DNA of 64,000 nt from Flavobacterium hibisci (GCF_020026925.1 NZ_JAIQDW010000017.1:35999-99998); one strand, 5' to 3'; shown: positions 43,774-52,856, counted from the first letter of the stretch. Numbers and translations are program-made. Notes: a model not told the origin generated them from the sequence alone.

Positions 43774-45462
43774 ATGAAAACTAATCCAACACAATTTTTC
43801 CGTATGCTATTGGCTGTTCTGACCATTAGCTGTGCAGGAAAAGCGGTAGCCCAAAAGTCAAAATCCAATGGTACTTATGACAACATTGAATTTAAAATGG
43901 CAAAAGTCAATGAACCGAAAATTCCAAAGAACATTGTAAATCTTAAAGACTTTGGCGCTGTAAACGGAGGATATGTTTTAAATACAAAAGCTTTCGAAGA
44001 TGCTATCAGTGCACTTTCAAAAAAGGGCGGCGGGAAATTAATCATCCCTCCGGGAATCTGGTTAACAGGTCCAATCATTCTAAAAAGCAAAATCGAATTG
44101 CATGCACAAACCGGAGCATTGATCAAATTTTCTCCTGATAAAAGTTTATATCCAATTATCGAAACCAGTTTTGAAGGCTTAAACACCTGGCGTTGTATTT
44201 CTCCGCTTTACGGAAAAAACCTTGAAGATGTTGCCTTTACAGGAAACGGTGTATGGGATGGGTCTGGCGAAGTGTGGAGACAGGTTAAAAAAAGTAAATT
44301 AACTGAAAGCCAATGGAAGAAATTTGTGGAATCAGGCGGAGTTCTGAACGAAAGCAAAACCAGCTGGTATCCATCTGAGACCTTTATGAAAGCTTCAGTT
44401 GGAGCAGATCAGAATGTGCGTCTGGATTTAAAAACAAAAGAAGAATTTGAAGCTATCCATGATTTTCTTCGTCCTGTATTGGTTAGCATCCAAAACAGTA
44501 AAAGAGTATTGTTTGACGGACCTGTATTTCAAAATTCTCCGGCATGGAATATTCATCCATTAATGATTGAAGATTTAATTGTTAGAAACATAACGGTTCG
44601 TAATCCTTGGTTTTCACAAAATGGAGATGGTCTTGACGTAGAATCCTGTAAAAATGTTATTGTTGAAAATTCAAGTTTTGACGTGGGCGATGATGCAATC
44701 TGTATTAAATCCGGAAAGGATAAAGACGGTCGTGACAGAGGAGTTCCGTGTGAAAACATCATCATAAAAAACAATATTGTATATCATGGTCATGGCGGCG
44801 TTACGGTTGGAAGTGAAATGTCCGGAGGAGTAAAAAACATGCACGTTTCGAATTGTACTTTTATGGGTACTGATGTTGGGCTGCGTTTTAAAAGTAACCG
44901 TGGACGCGGTGGTGTTGTAGAAAATATTTTTATTTCTGACATTTTCATGACTGATATTCCGTCTCAGGCGATTTCATTCAATCTTTATTATGGAGGAAAA
45001 TCCATTGCTGAAACTTTGGAAGAAGGTGGTGCAAAAATTGTCAATCAAAAAATGCCTGTAGATGAAAAAACGCCTCAGTTCAAAAACATTTCGATAAAAA
45101 ACATAACGATCAAAGGGGCACAACAAGCTGTATTTTTACAAGGACTTCCTGAAATGAACCTGGAAAATATTGAAATCTCCAATCTGATTGCAAAAGCAGA
45201 AAATGGATTCACTATTGTCGATGCTAACGGAATCAAAATTCACAATGCAAAACTGGATATTGAAAAACCAAATGTAATTGATATTTACAACGGTAAAAAC
45301 ATGTCTTTTAAGGATATTGAATTCAATTCTACTTCACCTAAAGCCATTACTATAAATGGAGAAGATACTCAGAACGTAGAATTTGTTCCTTCAGCCAATT
45401 CAGATTTTGCCAAACAAACGGTGATTGGAGAAACTGTTGCAAAATCAGCGGTGAAACTATAG
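43774..45462 (+). CDS. GH28 polygalacturonase / rhamnogalacturonase
   Basis: Secreted hydrolase of 562 residues (signal peptide MLLAVLTISCAGKAVAQ; the Cys could be a lipidation site but the context fits a simple cleavage). After NIVNLKDFGAVNGGYVLNTK and GGGKLIIPPGIWLTGPIILK the beta-helix carries the GH28 signatures in order: SQNGDGLDVESCKNV (about 281-295, first Asp), DVGDDAICIKSGKD (about 303-316, catalytic Asp pair), YHGHGGVTVGSEMSGG (about 340-355, His) and GLRFKSNRGRGG (about 369-380, substrate-binding R-x-K). It probably acts in the periplasm, hydrolysing galacturonic-acid linkages in oligomers; exo- or endo-action and RG specificity cannot be told. It is followed by PL10 71 bases downstream with a hairpin between. 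Confidence 0.93.
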   Translation: MKTNPTQFFRMLLAVLTISCAGKAVAQKSKSNGTYDNIEFKMAKVNEPKIPKNIVNLKDFGAVNGGYVLNTKAFEDAISALSKKGGGKLIIPPGIWLTGPIILKSKIELHAQTGALIKFSPDKSLYPIIETSFEGLNTWRCISPLYGKNLEDVAFTGNGVWDGSGEVWRQVKKSKLTESQWKKFVESGGVLNESKTSWYPSETFMKASVGADQNVRLDLKTKEEFEAIHDFLRPVLVSIQNSKRVLFDGPVFQNSPAWNIHPLMIEDLIVRNITVRNPWFSQNGDGLDVESCKNVIVENSSFDVGDDAICIKSGKDKDGRDRGVPCENIIIKNNIVYHGHGGVTVGSEMSGGVKNMHVSNCTFMGTDVGLRFKSNRGRGGVVENIFISDIFMTDIPSQAISFNLYYGGKSIAETLEEGGAKIVNQKMPVDEKTPQFKNISIKNITIKGAQQAVFLQGLPEMNLENIEISNLIAKAENGFTIVDANGIKIHNAKLDIEKPNVIDIYNGKNMSFKDIEFNSTSPKAITINGEDTQNVEFVPSANSDFAKQTVIGETVAKSAVKL

Positions 45463-45477
45463 TTGATTAAACCATTC

Positions 45478-45516
45478 GGCTTCTGTTGTGTCTAAGCAAA
45501 AAATACTACAGAAGCC
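45478..45516 (+). terminator. Hairpin between GH28 and PL10 genes
   Basis: GGCTTCTGT (45478-45486) pairs with ACAGAAGCC (45508-45516). No clear T-run follows, so it is more likely an intra-operon hairpin or attenuator than a full terminator. Confidence 0.4.
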
Positions 45517-45532
45517 AACTTAAATATTTGCT

Positions 45533-46735
45533 ATGAAAATCCTGCAAAAATTATCCAGAAACAAGAACTTGCTGTTTGCTATCGCAATCTCTTTTTCGTC
45601 CCTTTATTCAATCGCACAGTCCGACAAGAATAATAAAGTTGTTATAAGCACAAAACCATTTAGCGACAGTATGAATCACTGGTATGGTATTGCCGATAAA
45701 AGCAATATCGTAAATCCGATTCCGAATCAGCCAAGATATGAAGAAACCGAATATACTAAAATAGCGGATAACATCATCTATTTCCAGCGTGATAACGGAG
45801 GGTGGCCGAAAAATTACGACATGCGAGCAATTTTAACGCCTGAACAGATAAAAGATGTCGTAGGTTCAAGATCGGTTTTGCACACTACTTTTGACAACGG
45901 CACTACTTATACCCATGTCTATTATCTGGCGCAGGTTTATACGCTGACTAAAATAGAAAAATACAAAACGGCCTGTCTGAAAGGTATTGATTTTATTTTG
46001 GAAGCACAATATCCTAACGGTGGATGGCCTCAATATTATCCTCTGGAAAAAGGATACAGCCGCCACATCACTTTTAATGACGGTGCTTATATGGGAATCA
46101 TGAATTTGCTTGATAAAATAGTGAGTAACAGTCCTGAATTTGATTTTATGGATCCCGCTACTAAAAGCAAAGTGAACACTGCTTACCAAAACGGAATTGA
46201 CTGTATCTTAAAAACACAAATTTCTGATCATGGAAAACTTAGTGCCTGGTGTCAGCAACATGACGAGATAACTTTACTTCCGGTATGGGCCAGAAAATTT
46301 GAACCGCCAAGTATCAGTAATGCAGAAAGTGTTGATATTGTCTTGTTTTTAATGAAAATTGAAAATCCGAGTGAACAGGTTATCAGAGCCGTACAAAGTG
46401 CTGTTAAGTGGTTTGAGGATTCTAAAATATACAATACCAGAGTAGAAACTTTTGAAGCACCGGAGATGGATTCAAAATTCAAAAAAATTAAAGATGACCG
46501 ACGTGTGGTAAATGATCCTACAGCACCACCAATCTGGACACGCTATTACGAATTAGGTACCGGAAGACCTTTGTTTTGTGACAGGGACAGTGTGTATTTA
46601 TATTCATTGGCAGAAGTAAGCCGTGAACGCCGAACCGGTTATGCGTGGTATACCTACAATCCTGAAAAAGTGTTGAAGAAGTATCCCGAATGGCAGAAAA
46701 AATGGACTCCTGAAACTGATGTCTTAAAAAAATAA
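45533..46735 (+). CDS. pelA: PL10 pectate lyase
   Basis: Secreted lyase of 400 residues with signal peptide (LLFAIAISFSSLYSIAQ). It shows the helical (alpha/alpha)3-type PL10 sequence throughout: MNHWYGIADKSNIVNPIPN, YFQRDNGGWPKNYDMRAILT (about 86-105), TTFDNGTTYTHVYYLAQVYT, AQYPNGGWPQYYPLEKGYSR (about 160-179), HITFNDGAYMGIMNLLDKIV, LSAWCQQHDEITLLPVWARK and IWTRYYELGTGRPLFCDRDS (about 328-347, with the catalytic-region Arg and Asp). PL10 cleaves polygalacturonate by calcium-dependent beta-elimination. It covers almost the full family length with no extra domains. Probably cotranscribed with GH28. Confidence 0.95.
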   Translation: MKILQKLSRNKNLLFAIAISFSSLYSIAQSDKNNKVVISTKPFSDSMNHWYGIADKSNIVNPIPNQPRYEETEYTKIADNIIYFQRDNGGWPKNYDMRAILTPEQIKDVVGSRSVLHTTFDNGTTYTHVYYLAQVYTLTKIEKYKTACLKGIDFILEAQYPNGGWPQYYPLEKGYSRHITFNDGAYMGIMNLLDKIVSNSPEFDFMDPATKSKVNTAYQNGIDCILKTQISDHGKLSAWCQQHDEITLLPVWARKFEPPSISNAESVDIVLFLMKIENPSEQVIRAVQSAVKWFEDSKIYNTRVETFEAPEMDSKFKKIKDDRRVVNDPTAPPIWTRYYELGTGRPLFCDRDSVYLYSLAEVSRERRTGYAWYTYNPEKVLKKYPEWQKKWTPETDVLKK

Positions 46736-46741
46736 AAGCAT

Positions 46742-46777
46742 AAAAAAAGCGTGAAATATTAAATTCACGCTTTTTTT
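46742..46777. terminator. Bidirectional terminator between PL10 and lactonase genes
   Basis: AAAAAAAGCGTGAA and TTCACGCTTTTTTT around an 8-base loop, between converging genes. Serves both strands. Confidence 0.85.
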
Positions 46778-46798
46778 ATATTCAAATATTTATGCTTT

Positions 46799-47632
46799 CT
46801 AATCATTCACTTTATAGAATGATTTGGCATTTTCAAACCAAAATTTATTCTGATCTTCAACTGAGAAAGCTACCAGATAATCTTCTAAAGTTTTTACCAA
46901 TTCCTTATAATCCGAAGCTACGTTACAAACCGGCCAGTCAGAACCAAACATCAATTTATCTGCAGAAAAGTTTTCAAAAACTACATCCAGATACGGTTTC
47001 AAATCGGAAGGTTTCCAATTATTCCAATCGGCTTCGGTAACCATTCCGGAGATTTTACACCATACATTTTCGAATTTTGAAATTTCTTCCATTCCTTTTT
47101 TCCATGATGCGATATCACCTGATTTTATATCCGGTTTTGCAATATGATCAATGACAAACTTTTGTTCAGGAAATGATTTTACCAAATCAATTGCAGCCGG
47201 TAACTGACGATGAAAAATCAGGATATCATAAGTGAAGTTGAATTCCTTCAAAGTCGAAATCCCTTTACGGAATGCCGCCCCAAACATGAAATCATCCGGT
47301 TCTCCCTGCACAACATGCCTGAAGCCTTTCAGTGTTGAATATTTCGAAAAGTGTCTTAATCGGTCTGAAATGTTTTCACTTCTCAAATCAACCCAGCCCA
47401 CAATTCCTTTTATAAAATCATTTTTTGAAGCGAGATCCAATAAAAAATCGGTTTCTTCTTCAGACTGACTTGCCTGAACAGCCACACAGCCTGAAAATTG
47501 ATTTTGGGAAAGCAACGGCCATAAATCTTCCGGTAAAAAATCCCTTTGAATCTTTTGCATAGAATCATCAATCCAGCTATCCCTAACCGGATCAAATATC
47601 CAAAAATGCTGATGGGAGTCAATTCGGTTCAT
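46799..47632 (-). CDS. Amidohydrolase-2 family lactonase (L-fuconolactonase-like)
   Basis: Cytosolic hydrolase of 277 residues with the TIM-barrel metal motif RIDSHQHFWIF at the N terminus, then WPLLSQNQFSGCVAVQASQS, DLASKNDFIKGIVGWVDLRS, LKGFRHVVQGEPDDFM, KFVIDHIAKPDIKSG (about 177-191, metal-binding His) and KLMFGSDWPVCNVASDYKEL (about 228-247, Asp). These are the blocks of L-fuconolactonase / L-rhamnonolactonase-type enzymes. It should open the 1,5- or 1,4-lactone formed by sugar dehydrogenation. The next gene upstream on the same strand is an SDR dehydrogenase only 5 bases away, which supports a 6-deoxysugar oxidative pathway. Which lactone is used cannot be read from the sequence. Confidence 0.87.
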   Translation of the reverse strand: MNRIDSHQHFWIFDPVRDSWIDDSMQKIQRDFLPEDLWPLLSQNQFSGCVAVQASQSEEETDFLLDLASKNDFIKGIVGWVDLRSENISDRLRHFSKYSTLKGFRHVVQGEPDDFMFGAAFRKGISTLKEFNFTYDILIFHRQLPAAIDLVKSFPEQKFVIDHIAKPDIKSGDIASWKKGMEEISKFENVWCKISGMVTEADWNNWKPSDLKPYLDVVFENFSADKLMFGSDWPVCNVASDYKELVKTLEDYLVAFSVEDQNKFWFENAKSFYKVND

Positions 47633-47637
47633 ACCAA

Positions 47638-48435
47638 TTAATTTACATCACTGATTAAAGCACGGTCTAAGTGTACATAACCACCATCAACAAAAACAAA
47701 TTGTCCTGTAGTATGAGAAGAACGCTCGGAAATGATAAACAAAGCTGTATCTGCAATCTCTTCTGTTTTGGTCATTCTGTTTTCAAACGGAATACTTTTA
47801 TTGATTTTTTTCAAAACCGTTTCACCATCTGCCAATGTTTTGATCCAGTCTTCATAAGCCGGAGTATAACTTTCTGCAATGATAATCGCATTCGAACGGA
47901 TTCCATACTGTATCAAATCTACCGCCCATTCTCTTGTCAGTCCAAGAACACCGCCTTTTGCAGCAGCGTAACCCGAAGTTCCGCCTTGTCCGGTAAGAGC
48001 TACTTTTGAACCAATATTTAAAACATTTCCTTTTGATTCTTTTAGGTATGGAAGTGCAAATTTCACCAGCAGGAAGTAACTTACTACATTCAATTTTAAT
48101 GAATCCATAAATTCCTCGTAACTTGAATCTAATCCGGCACCGTCATTTACACCTACGTTGTTAATTACAGCATCAATTCTGCCATATTTTTCAACGATTT
48201 TTTTAACGGCGTTTTCCATCTCTTCAGGACTCGTTACATCAGTCTGAACAAATAATGCATCAATTCCTCTTTTTTGAAGTTCTTCTGCATAACCAAAACC
48301 TCTGCTGTTTCTGTCTACCAATGCAGGAATAGCTCCTTCATCTGCCAGCCTTTTGATCATGGTTTCTCCAATACTTCCTTCTTTTCCGGCAGAACCGGAA
48401 ACTACTACAATTTTACCTTTTAATCCTAAATCCAT
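47638..48435 (-). CDS. SDR-family dehydrogenase of the deoxysugar pathway
   Basis: A protein of 265 residues. Rossmann motif VVVSGSAGKEGSIGETMIKR (a longer glycine loop than the usual TGxxxGxG), NNVGVNDGAG (the NNAG motif), Ser in VLNIGSKVALTGQGG and the active-site YAAAKGG (Tyr and Lys) at about residue 156. The C terminus FVFVDGGYVHLDRAL fits the SDR family. In the L-fucose/L-rhamnose oxidative pathway such enzymes oxidise the sugar or the 2-keto-3-deoxy acid. The unusual Gly-loop hints at a non-standard cofactor or substrate. It is 5 bases from the lactonase gene. Exact step inferred, not seen. Confidence 0.82.
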   Translation of the reverse strand: MDLGLKGKIVVVSGSAGKEGSIGETMIKRLADEGAIPALVDRNSRGFGYAEELQKRGIDALFVQTDVTSPEEMENAVKKIVEKYGRIDAVINNVGVNDGAGLDSSYEEFMDSLKLNVVSYFLLVKFALPYLKESKGNVLNIGSKVALTGQGGTSGYAAAKGGVLGLTREWAVDLIQYGIRSNAIIIAESYTPAYEDWIKTLADGETVLKKINKSIPFENRMTKTEEIADTALFIISERSSHTTGQFVFVDGGYVHLDRALISDVN

Positions 48436-48456
48436 ATCATTATTATGTTAGAAGTA

Positions 48457-48590
48457 ATTTGTAAAATGTGAAATGTAGATTACGAAATGTGATTTTTTTG
48501 AGATGTAAATGGAAAACTTATCTAGTTCTATTTTTCTCTACATTTTCTCACAGTAAAATTTATCCTATCACATCTTACATTTTACAAATA
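48457..48590. repeat. Inverted repeat in gap between SDR and zinc dehydrogenase genes
   Basis: ATTTGTAAAATGT (48457-48469) and ACATTTTACAAAT (about 48577-48589) are complementary, with related AAATGTGA-like words inside (48467-48495). It looks like a dispersed repeat and not like a true copy of the 52662 operator, although the words overlap. Confidence 0.5.
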
Positions 48591-48593
48591 ATT

Positions 48594-49607
48594 TTAGTTT
48601 ATTTCGATCAACGCTTTGATGACATTATTTTTTGGGTCAATCCAATTTCCAAATTCATTTATCATTTCAGAAAAATCCGCTCTGTGTGTAATGTACTTCT
48701 TCGGATCAATTTTACCTTCTTTCAGACATTTCATTACATATTCAAAATCTTCGATAGTCGCATTTCTGCTGCTCATTAAAGTCGATTCTCTTTTATGGAA
48801 ATCAGGATGACTGAAACTCAATTCTCCTTTTTGAAGTCCCACCAAAACAAATCTTCCGCCATGCGAAATGTAATTAAAAGCACTGTTCATGACTTTTTGG
48901 TTTCCTGTGGCATCAATCACAACGTTTGCCATATCACCATTCGTCAATTCTTTTAATCTTTCAGCCACATCTTCATTCAACGGATTGATGGTTTCATCAG
49001 CATTCAGTTCATTTTCACAAAAGCCCAATCTGTAATCGTTGATATCCATTACAATCACTTTGGCTCCGGCAATTTTAGCAAATTGAATCAGTCCAATTCC
49101 AATTGGCCCAGCACCCATTACCAAAACGGTATCGATTGCTTTTACAGCAGCTCTTCTTACTCCGTGTGCTGCAATCGCTAATGGTTCAACCAAAGCCAGT
49201 TCATCATAATCCAGACCTTGTCCGTGCAGTAAATACTGCTCCGGAATCGTAACATACTCGGCCATTCCGCCGTCAATATGCACGCCGAAGACTTTGATAT
49301 TGGCACAACAATTCGTTAATCCATTTCTACAGGCAACACATGTACCACAGCTGAAATAAGGAATAAACGTTACTTTATCGCCCGGCTCGAAACCTTTTGC
49401 ATTTCCTTTTATATATTCAGCAGCCAGTTCATGACCTAAAATTCTTGGGTATTCAAAATAAGGCTGTGTTCCTCCAAAAGCATGAATATCGGTTCCGCAG
49501 ACACCTATTCTTCTAATCTTCAAAAGTACTTCTCCTTCTTTTGGTTCCGGCATAGGTTTTTCTTTGATTAGAAATTCCTGCGGTTTTTCGCAAACAATAT
49601 ATTTCAT
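48594..49607 (-). CDS. Zinc-dependent alcohol/sugar dehydrogenase (MDR family)
   Basis: Cytosolic oxidoreductase of 337 residues starting at ATG 49607. Motifs: RRIGVCGTDIHAFGG (catalytic zinc Cys, about 33-47), RILGHELAAEYIKG (zinc His and Glu), SCGTCVACRNGLTNCCANIK (four-Cys structural zinc site, about 87-106) and VLVMGAGPIGIGLIQFAKIA (NAD-binding loop, about 162-181). Family members oxidise L-threonine, polyols or sugar acids. In this cluster it may oxidise the 2-keto-3-deoxy acid or a sugar. The stop of the upstream FAH gene is 1 base away (49609), so they are tightly coupled. Confidence 0.87.
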   Translation of the reverse strand: MKYIVCEKPQEFLIKEKPMPEPKEGEVLLKIRRIGVCGTDIHAFGGTQPYFEYPRILGHELAAEYIKGNAKGFEPGDKVTFIPYFSCGTCVACRNGLTNCCANIKVFGVHIDGGMAEYVTIPEQYLLHGQGLDYDELALVEPLAIAAHGVRRAAVKAIDTVLVMGAGPIGIGLIQFAKIAGAKVIVMDINDYRLGFCENELNADETINPLNEDVAERLKELTNGDMANVVIDATGNQKVMNSAFNYISHGGRFVLVGLQKGELSFSHPDFHKRESTLMSSRNATIEDFEYVMKCLKEGKIDPKKYITHRADFSEMINEFGNWIDPKNNVIKALIEIN

Positions 49608-49608
49608 T

Positions 49609-50463
49609 TTATTTAGAATAAGCTTTAGCAACTTGTTTACTTGATCCCAGACCGTCCATGCCTAATTCGATAACGTCACCCGGCTTAATGTAGATTGGAT
49701 CCGGCTTGATTCCTAATCCAACTCCTGGAGGTGTTCCTGTACTGATGATATCGCCAGGAAGCAAGGTCATAAACTGACTTAGGTAATGCACTAAAAATGG
49801 AATTTTGAAAACGAGATTTGAAGTATTACTATTTTGGAATTTCTTTCCGTTAACCGTTAACCACATTGGTAAATTATTCACATCAGCGATTTCATCCTGC
49901 GTAGCCAAAAATGGTCCAAGAGGTGCGAAAGTATCACAACCTTTTCCTTTTGCCCATTGTCCGCCCATTTCGATTTGGAAAGCTCTTTCACTGTAATCAT
50001 TCAACAAAGCATATCCGGCAACATAATCCAAAGCTTCCGCTTCTCCCACATAACTTGCTTTTTTACCCACTACAAATGCCAATTCGATTTCCCAATCCGT
50101 TTTTTCACTGTTTTTTGGAATAATCAAATCATCATTAGGGCCACATAAAGAGGTGGTCGATTTGAAAAAGATAATTGGCTCTGTTGGAATTGGAGCTCCT
50201 GTTTCATGACAATGATCTACATAATTCAGACCGATACAGATTATTTTTGAAGGTCTCGCAACCGGAGAACCTAAACGTACATCTGCTCCTACTTCCGGTA
50301 ATGCTGGATTACTTTCTAAAGCTTTTTTTAATTTTTCCAAACCATTGTCTTCGAAAAATGCTTCATTAAAATCCGAAACAATTGAAGAAACATCATATCT
50401 TTTTTCTCCAATAATAACACCCGGTTTTTCTTGTCCGGCTGCTCCAAAACGTATTAATTTCAT
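49609..50463 (-). CDS. Fumarylacetoacetate-hydrolase family protein, likely 2,4-diketo-3-deoxy-L-fuconate hydrolase
   Basis: A protein of 284 residues beginning MKLIRFGAAGQEKPGVIIGE at ATG 50463; the upstream GTG at 50502 is unlikely. The FAH fold: KIICIGLNYVDHCHETGAPI (about 72-91), PIIFFKSTTSLCGPNDDLII, TDWEIELAFVVGKKASYVGE (about 117-136, metal-binding Glu pair), YALLNDYSERAFQIEMGGQW and PGDIISTGTPPGVGLGIKPD (about 237-256). Family members cleave diketo acids; in the oxidative L-fucose/L-rhamnose route the enzyme gives pyruvate and L-lactate. It sits between an SDR and a zinc dehydrogenase, as expected. Note that the dehydratase of that route is not in the window. Confidence 0.85.
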   Translation of the reverse strand: MKLIRFGAAGQEKPGVIIGEKRYDVSSIVSDFNEAFFEDNGLEKLKKALESNPALPEVGADVRLGSPVARPSKIICIGLNYVDHCHETGAPIPTEPIIFFKSTTSLCGPNDDLIIPKNSEKTDWEIELAFVVGKKASYVGEAEALDYVAGYALLNDYSERAFQIEMGGQWAKGKGCDTFAPLGPFLATQDEIADVNNLPMWLTVNGKKFQNSNTSNLVFKIPFLVHYLSQFMTLLPGDIISTGTPPGVGLGIKPDPIYIKPGDVIELGMDGLGSSKQVAKAYSK

Positions 50464-50477
50464 ATCTTTTAAAGTTG

Positions 50478-50636
50478 CTAAGTTACTAAGGTTCTGAGGC
50501 ACTAAGTTTTTTTAAAAAAAAATCTTGACTACTTAGAACCTTAGTAACTTTAAATTAATTATTTATTTATTTTTTACGATGCTGAAGAGCTAAAAATACT
50601 AAGAAACCTTAGTACCTCAGAACCTTAGTTCCTTAG
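50478..50636. repeat. Inverted repeat between FAH and SDR genes
   Basis: Left arm 50478-50506 (CTAAGTTACTAAGGTTCTGA...) and right arm 50608-50636 are complementary with a few mismatches. A third related word (ACTTAGAACCTTAGTAACTT) lies at about 50531-50550. Confidence 0.65.
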
Positions 50637-50644
50637 TATCTTTT

Positions 50645-51409
50645 CTAGTTATTTAACTTGATAAATCCTCCGTCAATAGGATAATCACTTCCGGTAATAA
50701 ATCCTGCTTCATCGCTGCATAAGTAGAGAGCCAACGCAGCTATTTCGTCTGGTTGTCCCATACGCCCTATTGGTTGTGATTTTGATAATTTTTCGAAAAT
50801 TTCAGCTTCCTTCCCCGGATAATTTTTATTGATAAATCCGTCTACAAAAGGGGTATGAACCCTTGCAGGAGAAATAGAATTGCATCGGATTCCTTCATCA
50901 ATGTAATCTCTCGCTACAGATAAAGTCATAGCCATTACAGCTCCTTTAGCAGTTGAATAAGCGAAACGATCCTGAATTCCAACCCAGGATGCAATAGAAG
51001 CCATGTTTAAAATTACACCGCCTTTTGACAATTGAAATTGTGGAATTGCAGCATACAAACAATTGTAAACTCCTTTTACATTTACATCCATTACCCGTTG
51101 GAAATCGATTTCCAAAGTTGTGCCGACTTTACCCACATGAGCGATACCGGCATTATTAATCAAAATATGGATATTTCCGATTTTTTCAAATGTAGCAACA
51201 ACCTCTTTTTGATCTACTACATTACACGCATATGAAAATACTTTTCCGCCCAATTGCTGAATATCCGCAACAGCATCCTGAGCACTTTCTATTGTTAAAT
51301 CAATAATATGAACTTCTGCTCCCTGTTTTGCGAATAAAGTTGCGATTGCCTTTCCTATTCCGCTTCCTCCGCCGGTTATGACGGCTTTTTTATTTTGTAA
51401 TGAAAACAT
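50645..51409 (-). CDS. SDR dehydrogenase (likely L-fucose/L-rhamnose-type 1-dehydrogenase)
   Basis: A protein of 254 residues with the full classical SDR set: AVITGGGSGIGKAIATLF (about 9-26), the acidic HIIDL that favours NAD, NNAGIAHVGKVG (about 86-97), ILNMASIASWVGIQDRFAYS and Tyr/Lys in YSTAKGA (about 148-154), ending with DYPIDGGFIKLNN. It probably oxidises a sugar or sugar acid in the first or third step of the deoxysugar route. It lies just downstream of the GH105 gene on the same strand (17 bases). Confidence 0.85.
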   Translation of the reverse strand: MFSLQNKKAVITGGGSGIGKAIATLFAKQGAEVHIIDLTIESAQDAVADIQQLGGKVFSYACNVVDQKEVVATFEKIGNIHILINNAGIAHVGKVGTTLEIDFQRVMDVNVKGVYNCLYAAIPQFQLSKGGVILNMASIASWVGIQDRFAYSTAKGAVMAMTLSVARDYIDEGIRCNSISPARVHTPFVDGFINKNYPGKEAEIFEKLSKSQPIGRMGQPDEIAALALYLCSDEAGFITGSDYPIDGGFIKLNN

Positions 51410-51426
51410 ATTGTCTAAATTTTAAT

Positions 51427-52617
51427 TTATCTGTTCAATTCTAAAGCCGCCAGAATAAAAGGACCAGTTGCTTTAGGATCGTTATTTTTCTTTTTTTCGT
51501 TGATATAATATTCGTAAGAACCGTCACGATAAGGTTTTCCTCCTAATCCTGCTACGGCACAGACATTTGTTAATTCTATTTGCCCATTAGAATCTACTTT
51601 CATGTTTATTGTAGTTAATCCGTCAAAAGCTTTATTGGCGATTTTTTTGAATTTTTCAGGAAGATATCCTTTGTTTGCCCCTTTTGCAAAAGCATACGCA
51701 AACATAGCCGTACCTGAAGATTCCAGATAATTACCTTCTCTTCCTCCCATATCGGTAACCTGATACCACATTCCTGATTTTTTATCCTGAAATTTAACCA
51801 ATGCATTCGAAATACTGTTCAGATCGGCAATTAATTCTTTTCTTTTTGGATGATCTTTAGGAAAATAATCCAATACATCAACCAAAGCCATTGCATACCA
51901 ACCAATGGATCTTGACCAAAAATTAGGAGAAACACCTGTTTCTTTGTTTGCCCATGGCATTTCTTTGCTCTCATCCCAGGCATGGTATAACAATCCTGTT
52001 TTTGCATCCGTTGCCTTTTTCTGAATCAATTCAAATTCATGAGCAACATCATCCAGCTTAGCACCATTTTCAAACGTAACGGTATATTCTGCATAAAATG
52101 GTTCACCCATATACAAACCATCCAGCCAGATTTGGTTAGGATATATTTTTTTATGCCAAAAACCACCACTTGGCGTACGTGGCTGCTCTTCTAATTGTTT
52201 ACGCAAAGTCTGCATGGCAATTAAATACCGTTTGTCTTTAGTCTGCTCATAAATATCAAATAAAATTCGGCCAGTAGGTATATTGTCAATATTAAAGGAC
52301 TCATACTTATAAGTCTTAATATTTCCATCGGCATCGATCAATTCATCAGCATATTGTTTGGCATAAGCCATGTATTTTGCATTATTTTTTTGCTTACCCA
52401 GTTCCTGAAAAGCATAAGTAACCAAACCATGAACATAACTGATATGTGCTACAGGAGCATCATCAAGCATATAGGATTGCGGGTGACGCTGCATTAAGGT
52501 TAATGCCATTCTTTCTGACCATTTGAGCTTCGTTGGAATTGTATTTTGAGCATTTGAAATTGCCGTTATAAAAATCAGCAAGGCAATCATTTTGGAAAGA
52601 AAAGAAATTTTAAGCAT
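51427..52617 (-). CDS. GH105 unsaturated rhamnogalacturonyl hydrolase
   Basis: A protein of 396 residues with signal peptide (MIALLIFITAISNAQ). It is an (alpha/alpha)6 barrel of the GH88/GH105 type: ERMALTLMQRHPQSYMLDDA (about 35-54), YVHGLVTYAFQELGKQ, IWLDGLYMGEPFYAEYTVTF (about 164-183, with the catalytic Asp), FWSRSIGWYAMALVDVLDYF (about 232-251) and GTAMFAYAFAKGANKGYLPE. It removes the unsaturated uronate left at the end of fragments by pectate or RG lyases, which links the lyases to monosaccharide catabolism. It is the first minus-strand gene of the divergent region and its promoter carries the TAAATGTG palindrome, like the CoA-transferase cluster facing it. Confidence 0.93.
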   Translation of the reverse strand: MLKISFLSKMIALLIFITAISNAQNTIPTKLKWSERMALTLMQRHPQSYMLDDAPVAHISYVHGLVTYAFQELGKQKNNAKYMAYAKQYADELIDADGNIKTYKYESFNIDNIPTGRILFDIYEQTKDKRYLIAMQTLRKQLEEQPRTPSGGFWHKKIYPNQIWLDGLYMGEPFYAEYTVTFENGAKLDDVAHEFELIQKKATDAKTGLLYHAWDESKEMPWANKETGVSPNFWSRSIGWYAMALVDVLDYFPKDHPKRKELIADLNSISNALVKFQDKKSGMWYQVTDMGGREGNYLESSGTAMFAYAFAKGANKGYLPEKFKKIANKAFDGLTTINMKVDSNGQIELTNVCAVAGLGGKPYRDGSYEYYINEKKKNNDPKATGPFILAALELNR

Positions 52618-52661
52618 ACCGCTACTTTAAAAATTGTATTTATGTAAAATTGACATGAAAA

Positions 52662-52690
52662 TAAATGTGATTTTCACATTTACAAATATA
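52662..52690 (-). promoter_or_regulatory. Operator and -7 box for GH105
   Basis: TAAATGTGATTTTCACATTTA (52662-52682) is a perfect palindrome of 8-bp arms with a 5-base spacer. Directly beside it is CAAATATA (52683-52690), which is TATATTTG on the minus strand, an exact -7 consensus. The operator would cover the transcription start, the position of a repressor site. A GntR- or LacI-type regulator is possible; none is coded next to it. Confidence 0.6.
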
Positions 52691-52856
52691 AAACATAATA
52701 TGAATACCCGGCACTTATTTTAAGGATCAGTGCTTAAAAATAGATATAATTAAAAACAATATCACATTTTATGTGTAATTTGTACAAAATATAAAAAAAG
52801 GTTACACTATTTGAGAAAAAATAAATCATATAATATTAGCAATTGAATCTAATTTC

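Noticed and set aside
48457..48590. AAATGTGA-like words as further copies of the 52662 operator
   Set aside because: They are part of a longer inverted repeat, lack the 5-base spacer palindrome, and have no -7 box next to them.
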